NCBI GenBank assembly: GCA_030620735.1
Contig: JAUXDV010000005.1
Location: forward strand, 1-19,569
DNA: 19,569 nucleotides
Direction of reading: 5' to 3'
Source: Gammaproteobacteria bacterium
GTDB lineage: Bacteria > Pseudomonadota > Gammaproteobacteria > Chromatiales > Chromatiaceae
A model generated the notes under the pieces. It saw only the letters and a list, made by a program, of their open reading frames with translations, ran no database searches and was not told where the DNA came from. Shown one piece after another: positions 15,052-19,569 of this stretch. Position 1 is the stretch's first letter, and each line of letters begins with the position of its first letter. Position numbers and translations under genes: made by a program.

Positions 15052-15110
15052 AAAAATCAGAGCTTCCTTACGTTTATTGCAGAGAAAATAGTATCACAGA
15101 TAAATTCCGG

Positions 15111-15138
15111 TTGAGTCGCGCCGTCACACGCGTAATAA
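15111..15138 (+). promoter_or_regulatory. Possible sigma70-type promoter for the pnt operon
   Basis: TTGAGT at 15111-15116 and TAATAA at 15133-15138 are separated by 16 bases and lie 35 bases before the pntAA start, after the intergenic repeat. Both boxes deviate from consensus (TTGACA, TATAAT), so this is a suggestion only. No activator site is recognisable. Confidence 0.35.
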
Positions 15139-15172
15139 TAGAAAACGTTTTTATATAAAGAAAATAGCGTCC

Positions 15173-16270
15173 ATGAGAATAGGGGTTGTCAAAGAGAGTG
15201 TTGCAGGCGAGAAGCGCGTTGCAATGACGCCGGAGGTGGCGAAGAAGCTGGTTGGCAAGGGCTTTTCGCTGTTGCTTGAGCAGGGTGCGGGTGAAGCCGC
15301 GCACTATCATGATGATGATTATCTTGCAGCCGGCGTTGAACTGGTTGAGCGTAAAGCGGCGCTGGATGCGGATATCGTGATGATGGTGCGTAAAGCAGAC
15401 CTTGATGATGTTGCCGCAATGCATGACGGCGCTATCTACATCGGGCATCTTGAACTCTGTGAAGTGGAGGAGGTGATTCCGGCGATGCTGGCAAAGGGGA
15501 TTCGTCCTATCGCCATGGAGAAGATTCCACGCATCTCGCGCGCACAATCGATGGATGCCCTCTCATCACAGAGCAATATCGCGGGCTACCGTGCCGTGAT
15601 CGAGGCTGCTGCGCAGTACAAGCGTTTTATTCCCATGATGATGACATCCGCCGGCTCCTCCAAGCCGGCGCGTATCGTTATTCTTGGTGTCGGCGTTGCC
15701 GGCCTGCAGGCGATTGCAACTGCCAGACGCCTGGGCGGTGATGTCTATGCCTATGACCTTCGTCCGGAAACCAAGGAGCAGATCGAGTCCCTGGGCGCCA
15801 AGGCGATTGAACTTGATGTGGGTGAAAGCGGTTCCGGCGAGGGTGGCTATGCCAGGGAACTTTCTGACGAGGCAAAGGCCAGGCAGCAGCAATTGCTAGC
15901 CGACGAACTCGCCAAAGCACATATCATCATCACCACGGCATTGATTCCCTGCCGTCCTGCGCCGGTCCTGATCCAGGAGGATGTGGTCAAACGCATGCGC
16001 GAAGGCTCTGTTATTATTGATCTGGCCGCGGCCAACGGCGGCAACTGCACGCTGACCGAAAAAGAGCAGGTGGTCGAGAAACATGGCGTCATCCTGGTCG
16101 GACATACCAACTATCCTTCGATGATGGCGTCTGATGCGAGCGCTTTCTATGCCAACAACCTCTTTAATCTGCTTGGCATCATGGTTGATGAGGGCGAAGA
16201 GGGTCTCATGCTGAAACAGCTCGATGAAGATGAGATTACCAAAGCCTCCCTGATTACCTCGACTGACTGA
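15173..16270 (+). CDS. pntAA: NAD(P) transhydrogenase subunit alpha part 1 (NAD(H)-binding domain I)
   Basis: 365 residues, forming the soluble domain I of the proton-pumping transhydrogenase, related to alanine dehydrogenase. The N-terminus MRIGVVKESVAGEKRVAMTP is characteristic. The RQD loop that contacts domain III is present as Arg120, Gln125 and Asp128 (IPRISRAQSMDALSSQSNIA). The Rossmann glycine motif GVGVAG is at 172-177, and Asp195 in VYAYDLRPE marks NAD rather than NADP preference. The protein ends before any membrane segment; the alpha subunit membrane part is the separate next gene, as in Rhodospirillum rubrum and many proteobacteria. The start ATG has only a weak AAAGAAAA ahead. 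First gene of a tight three-gene operon. Confidence 0.96.
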   Translation: MRIGVVKESVAGEKRVAMTPEVAKKLVGKGFSLLLEQGAGEAAHYHDDDYLAAGVELVERKAALDADIVMMVRKADLDDVAAMHDGAIYIGHLELCEVEEVIPAMLAKGIRPIAMEKIPRISRAQSMDALSSQSNIAGYRAVIEAAAQYKRFIPMMMTSAGSSKPARIVILGVGVAGLQAIATARRLGGDVYAYDLRPETKEQIESLGAKAIELDVGESGSGEGGYARELSDEAKARQQQLLADELAKAHIIITTALIPCRPAPVLIQEDVVKRMREGSVIIDLAAANGGNCTLTEKEQVVEKHGVILVGHTNYPSMMASDASAFYANNLFNLLGIMVDEGEEGLMLKQLDEDEITKASLITSTD

Positions 16271-16292
16271 ACCCTTTTCGGAGAAGAAATCC

Positions 16293-16580
16293 ATGCCTGA
16301 AACACTGGTTGCACTCTATATATTTGTTCTCTCCTGCTTCATCGGTTACTGGGTGATCTGGGGGGTAACGCCATCTCTGCATACACCACTGATTGCCCTG
16401 ACTAATGCCATCTCGGGCATTGTGATTGTCGGCGCGCTGCTTGTGACCGGGCTCGAGGGCGTGGGAACGACTGCTGAAATCATCGGTTTTTTCGCAGTGC
16501 TGCTCGCTTCGATCAATGTCTTTGGCGGATTCCTGGTGACAAACAGGATGCTTGCCATGTTCAACAAGAAGAAGAAATAG
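16293..16580 (+). CDS. pntAB: NAD(P) transhydrogenase subunit alpha part 2 (membrane)
   Basis: 95 residues with three hydrophobic segments (about 5-28, 31-53 and 60-83), the last followed by a basic tail (NKKKK). This matches the small membrane piece of the alpha subunit, part of the proton channel with pntB. GGAG nine bases ahead of the ATG gives a strong start, 22 bases after pntAA. VTPSLHTPLIALTNAISGIV is the family-typical segment. Confidence 0.95.
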   Translation: MPETLVALYIFVLSCFIGYWVIWGVTPSLHTPLIALTNAISGIVIVGALLVTGLEGVGTTAEIIGFFAVLLASINVFGGFLVTNRMLAMFNKKKK

Positions 16581-16586
16581 GGGCTG

Positions 16587-17987
16587 ATGATGGAAATATC
16601 TGTAAATGCGCAGGCTATCGCCTACCTGGTCTCGGCAATTCTCTTTATTCTCGCACTCAAGGGGCTGACGCATCCGGCTTCGGCGCGGCGTGGAAACTAC
16701 CTTGCCATGGCCGGTATGGTGATCGCCATTGTCGCCACCCTGATGGGATCGGAAATTAGATCCTACGGCTTTATTCTCGCCGGGGTCGCTGTTGGCGGTG
16801 TCATCGGGACTGTGATTGCCATGCGCATCCAGATGACGGCAATGCCGCAGCTGGTTGCAGCGCTGCACAGCTTCGTCGGTATGGCAGCGGTGCTGGTTGC
16901 CATCGGTACCTTTTTGAACAAGCAGGCTGACGGCCTGCTCAACGGCGTGCTGATGGGTGAGCTCTCGGCAGGCATTATCATCGGCGCGATAACATTCTCC
17001 GGTTCGGTAATCGCCTTTGGTAAACTGCAGGGAATGATCTCCGGCAGGCCGGTCAAGTTCAAGGGACAGCATCTTCTGAATGCACTGCTGGCCATCGCTA
17101 CCATCGGTTTTGCCGTACACTTCGCACTCACCGAAAGTACAGTGTCGCTGGCCATCATGACGCTGCTGGCTTTTATCCTGGGTTTTACCCTGATCATTCC
17201 GATTGGCGGCGCAGATATGCCGGTCATCGTCTCCATGCTGAACTCCTATTCCGGTTGGGCGGCTGCGGCAACGGGTTTTACGCTGCAGAACAACCTGCTG
17301 ATCATCGTTGGCGCGCTGGTCGGTTTTTCCGGCGCCATCCTCTCGCTGATCATGTGCCGCGCCATGAACCGCTCTATTTTTAACGTCGTGTTCGGCGGGT
17401 TTGGAACAGCTGCGGTAGAAGGCGATGGCGTTGCAGACGCCGCGCAAAAGGGCGTCAAATCCGCAGCCATCGAAGATGCCATCTACTGGATGGAGGATGC
17501 CAATAAAGTCATCATCATTCCGGGCTACGGCATGGCCGTTGCCCAGGCGCAGCACTCTATGAAGGAGTTGATGGAGCAGCTCGAGGCAAGGGGTGTCGAG
17601 GTCAAGTTTGCCATCCACCCTGTTGCCGGACGTATGCCTGGCCACATGAATGTACTGCTTGCCGAGGCGGATATTCCCTACGAAAATGTGGTCGAGATGG
17701 ACGAGATCAATCCCGAATTCGCCACCGCGGATGTGGCGTTGGTCGTCGGTGCCAATGACGTGGTCAATCCCGCCGCAAAGGATGATCCGACGAGTCCGAT
17801 CTACGGCATGCCGGTGCTGGACGCAGGCAAGGCGCACCATGTCTTCGTCATCAAACGCTCCATGCGTCCGGGATACTCCGGGGTCGAAAACCGGCTCTAC
17901 TACCAGGATAACTGCTCGCTGGTTTTTGGCGACGCCAAGGATGTCAGCGAAGGCATGGTCAATCAGTTGAAAGGATCTGCGCACTAG
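16587..17987 (+). CDS. pntB: NAD(P) transhydrogenase subunit beta
   Basis: 466 residues. The first 265 or so are membrane domain II, with about nine segments, and include His94 in AALHSFVGMAA, equivalent to the proton-pathway histidine His91 of the E. coli beta subunit. Domain III, the NADP(H) site, follows from about 285: GYGMAVAQAQ at 313-322, HPVAGRMPGHMNVLLAEA near 344-361, GANDVVNPAA at 388-397, and KRSMRPGYSG at 423-432. All expected sites are intact. The complex uses the proton gradient to transfer hydride from NADH to NADP+. The gene starts 6 bases after pntAB; the ATG ATG at 16587 leaves the exact start open by one codon. Confidence 0.96.
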   Translation: MMEISVNAQAIAYLVSAILFILALKGLTHPASARRGNYLAMAGMVIAIVATLMGSEIRSYGFILAGVAVGGVIGTVIAMRIQMTAMPQLVAALHSFVGMAAVLVAIGTFLNKQADGLLNGVLMGELSAGIIIGAITFSGSVIAFGKLQGMISGRPVKFKGQHLLNALLAIATIGFAVHFALTESTVSLAIMTLLAFILGFTLIIPIGGADMPVIVSMLNSYSGWAAAATGFTLQNNLLIIVGALVGFSGAILSLIMCRAMNRSIFNVVFGGFGTAAVEGDGVADAAQKGVKSAAIEDAIYWMEDANKVIIIPGYGMAVAQAQHSMKELMEQLEARGVEVKFAIHPVAGRMPGHMNVLLAEADIPYENVVEMDEINPEFATADVALVVGANDVVNPAAKDDPTSPIYGMPVLDAGKAHHVFVIKRSMRPGYSGVENRLYYQDNCSLVFGDAKDVSEGMVNQLKGSAH

Positions 17988-18036
17988 TAATCCCTGAGTG
18001 TCTGACATCATACAAATGAGTCGAATTTTCATAATG

Positions 18037-18100
18037 TCTCTCGCCAAGACGCCAAGATCGCAAAGGTTTTTCTTGGCGAACTTTGCGCCTTTGCGAGAGA
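18037..18100. repeat. TCTCTCGC...GCGAGAGA palindromic intergenic repeat
   Basis: TCTCTCGC at 18037-18044 pairs exactly with GCGAGAGA at 18093-18100. Inside, GCCAAGA (18051-18057) pairs with TCTTGGC (18071-18077), and the right arm repeats the TTTGCGCCTTTGCG pattern. It is a variant of the dispersed repeat with CGCAAAGACGCAAAG cores known from many bacterial genomes. It sits 49 bases after pntB and may end or stabilise that transcript. Confidence 0.8.
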
Positions 18101-18166
18101 AAAGAATTTTATTATCTCCTGTCAGTCTTAGGCCGGGTCTCGCTAGTACTGGCTGCGAATGAAACC

Positions 18167-18373
18167 ATGAGCTCCCGTATTGAAACCTGTGTCGAGAAGC
18201 TGTGTCTCAAGGGCTGCCGGGTGGTATGGGAGGATATCTGCCTGCTTGAGGATGGCGCAACTCTCCCCGAAACAGAGGGCCTACTGGAAACTGAGCGTCT
18301 TGCCGTACTGCATGAACTGAAATTTATCATGTCAGTCTATTCCACTGCCGGCAGCTGTGAGGTTGATGATTGA
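18167..18373 (+). CDS. Small Cys-rich protein of unknown function
   Basis: 68 residues from the ATG at 18167. The N-terminus has a regular C-x3-C-x3-C pattern (CVEKLCLKGC, Cys8, 12, 16) with another Cys near 23 (EDICLLE). The rest is acidic and helical (PETEGLLETERLAVLHELKF then IMSVYSTAGSC). No signal peptide or membrane segment is seen, so it is probably cytoplasmic. An in-frame ATG at 18083 would add 28 residues, but these run into the intergenic repeat. No strong ribosome site precedes either start. The deacetylase-like gene begins 64 bases later on the same strand. I do not recognise a named family. Confidence 0.65.
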   Translation: MSSRIETCVEKLCLKGCRVVWEDICLLEDGATLPETEGLLETERLAVLHELKFIMSVYSTAGSCEVDD

Positions 18374-18437
18374 CCTGTCGTCTCCCCTTATCTCAGGCTT
18401 ATTGCGCCTTACACACTATTTGAACAGGTGGTGACCA

Positions 18438-19241
18438 ATGCGAATCACGATTAGCGTTATGGTCGACAGCCTTGCCGGCGCAGGCGGGGCACTGCAGAAG
18501 CTGCTGGAACTGCTCTCAAGCTATGAGTTGAAGGCGACATTTTTTATCTCCTGCGGACCGGATCGCAATGCCCCTTTGCTGAGCCGCTTGCGCGGCGCGG
18601 ATCATATCTCCTCTTTTTCTGATAACTTGCATGCGATTCCCGAACAGGGACATGAAATTGGCCTGGCGCCGTGGGATCCTGTCAGCTGGAGACAGAAGGC
18701 TGCAGTGGCGCACCGGCAATGGATTTCCGAACAGTGGCAGCGTGGGATCGAGGCCTGGCGGGACCTCTTCTCGGAGGAGCCCATCTCTCATGCCGCGTCG
18801 GATTTCCAGGTGCATCCTGAACTCTTCCGCCTGGAACTGCACTCCGGTATGAGATATGCCTCTGATACGCACGGCAAGACGCCGTTCTATCCGCTGATGA
18901 TCAATCAGCATTCCAGCTGCATGCAGCTTCCGGTAACACTTCCCGGCATCAGAGAGCTGCTTCACTCTGATGCTGTAACTGATGAGCGAATCCATGAAGA
19001 GATCTATGACACAAGCCTCAACAGGCTGCCATTGGGGCATCACTGGCGCTTCGTGGCCGGGCAGGATGACCTGCAGTTTCTGGAAAAAATGATAGTCATG
19101 TGGCGTGGCTCGTCAGGGGAGTTCATGACACTCGCAGAGCTGGCGGAGATCGCTGAAGAGTCGCAACCGCATCAGCACATCGTCGGTTGGAATACCCTGG
19201 CTGATGGGCGTAGCGTCGCTGCGCAGAGTCTTCAAGGATGA
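18438..19241 (+). CDS. ArnD-like polysaccharide deacetylase-fold protein, probable inactive homologue
   Basis: 267 residues with the ordered landmarks of ArnD-type NodB-fold proteins: MRITISVMVDSLAGAGGALQ at the start, LKATFFISCGPD at 31-42, GHEIGLAPWDPVSWRQ at 71-86, SHAASDFQVHPELFRL at 117-132, MRYASDTHGK at 138-147, QLPVTLPGIRELL at 163-175, then GHHWRFVAGQDDLQFLEKM. In ArnD the third landmark reads HxWDH, whose two histidines bind the catalytic metal; here they are Ala77 and Pro81. The first Asp of the usual DVD start is also replaced by Met8 (VMVDS), leaving Asp10. Deacetylase or deformylase activity is therefore doubtful. AGGTGGTG before the ATG is a good ribosome site. The stop overlaps the SET gene start. 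No other lipid A-aminoarabinose genes are visible. Confidence 0.82.
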   Translation: MRITISVMVDSLAGAGGALQKLLELLSSYELKATFFISCGPDRNAPLLSRLRGADHISSFSDNLHAIPEQGHEIGLAPWDPVSWRQKAAVAHRQWISEQWQRGIEAWRDLFSEEPISHAASDFQVHPELFRLELHSGMRYASDTHGKTPFYPLMINQHSSCMQLPVTLPGIRELLHSDAVTDERIHEEIYDTSLNRLPLGHHWRFVAGQDDLQFLEKMIVMWRGSSGEFMTLAELAEIAEESQPHQHIVGWNTLADGRSVAAQSLQG

Positions 19242-19569
19242 TGAAACTACGCACCAGCAACAGAAAACTGCGTGATCTGGTGTTTGCTGAATCCTCTGAA
19301 ATTCACGGCACCGGACTTTTTGCAGCCTGCAAATTTAACAAGGGCGACTATATCGGCAGCTATCATGGACCCAGGGCGAAGCGCAACGGCACATACGTGT
19401 TATGGGTCTTCGACCCGGATGATGTGACGGACATCTACGGTATCAGCGGGCGCAATCTGCTGCGTTATTTGAACCACTCCAGACCGGGGAATACCGAGTT
19501 CGAGAGTGCCGAACTCTATGCCCGGGTTGATATCCGCAAGGGCGAAGAACTCACCTTTGATTATGGCGA
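19238..19569 (+). CDS. SET-domain protein lysine methyltransferase-like, N-terminal part
   Basis: 110 residues are visible, with the end beyond the window edge. SET landmarks in order are SSEIHGTGLFAACKFNKGDY with IGSYHG (residues about 17-43), the cofactor motif NHSRPGN as LLRYLNHSRPGNTEF (about 72-86), and GEELTFDYG at the edge. NHS-x-x-x-N and the final Tyr form the S-adenosylmethionine and lysine site, so the protein looks active. Bacterial SET proteins of this size methylate lysines of cellular proteins; the target is unknown. The start is ATGATG at 19238-19243, overlapping the preceding TGA; the first or second ATG may be used. Translational coupling to the ArnD-like gene is likely. Confidence 0.85.
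   Translation, partial: MMKLRTSNRKLRDLVFAESSEIHGTGLFAACKFNKGDYIGSYHGPRAKRNGTYVLWVFDPDDVTDIYGISGRNLLRYLNHSRPGNTEFESAELYARVDIRKGEELTFDYG

Noticed and set aside
16254..18047. A long open frame of 597 codons on the minus strand opposite the transhydrogenase genes
   Set aside because: It is the mirror of three intact, well-recognised genes and reads as low-complexity His/Asp/Arg-rich peptide with no domain; its openness follows from the codon use of the plus-strand genes.
1..19569. CRISPR arrays, tRNA or rRNA genes
   Set aside because: No regularly spaced direct repeats, cloverleaf-type sequences or ribosomal RNA segments were seen on either strand.

Overview
The window looks like a chromosomal segment of a gammaproteobacterium. 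I infer this from the three-gene, split-alpha form of proton-translocating transhydrogenase (pntAA-pntAB-pntB), a SLAC1/TehA-family channel, a sigma32-like heat-shock promoter, and several intergenic palindromes of the kinds scattered through gammaproteobacterial genomes (GTAGGAGCGG..., TTGTCATTGCGAG..., TCTCTCGC...). The species cannot be named from this; an environmental, possibly sulfur-oxidising, lineage is only a guess.

Layout, left to right. (1) 1-620: the end of an antitoxin-like gene and a complete RES-domain toxin, overlapping by a few bases. (2) 621-1218: a gene-free stretch with the right end of an ISAs1-family insertion sequence (terminal CAGGG at 650, transposase C-terminus 669-836), a perfect 10-bp hairpin and a two-armed REP-like repeat. 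(3) 1219-3149: a membrane-anchored parvulin-type prolyl isomerase gene overlapping a HupE/UreJ-family membrane protein gene, followed directly by an ISAzo13-family transposase scrap (3163-3288). (4) 3319-9962, minus strand: a three-gene apparent operon encoding a UvrD-like helicase with a RelE-like N-terminus and ankyrin-like C-terminal part, a SNF2 helicase, and a SWIM zinc-finger protein with an HTH tail. This is the most unusual block. (5) 10018-10589: a divergent Hsp20 small heat-shock gene with a heat-shock-type promoter, then a second copy of the REP-like repeat. (6) 10615-11240, minus: a secreted hypothetical protein and a glycine-zipper lipoprotein. (7) 11381-13742, minus: a MoxR-type AAA+ ATPase and a DUF2201-type metallopeptidase-like/VWA protein. 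(8) 13951-14913, minus: a SLAC1-family anion channel. (9) 15173-17987, plus: the transhydrogenase operon. (10) 18167-19569, plus: a small Cys-rich protein, an ArnD-like polysaccharide-deacetylase fold that has lost its metal-binding histidines, and a SET-domain protein running off the right edge.

How they may work together. The helicase/SWIM operon, the RES toxin module, the MoxR-VWA pair and the two insertion-sequence remnants give the left two-thirds the look of an accessory, partly defence-like neighbourhood. The transhydrogenase genes on the right are core metabolism, making NADPH at the expense of proton-motive force. A link between the helicase operon and defence or DNA repair is inference only; nothing in the sequence proves it.
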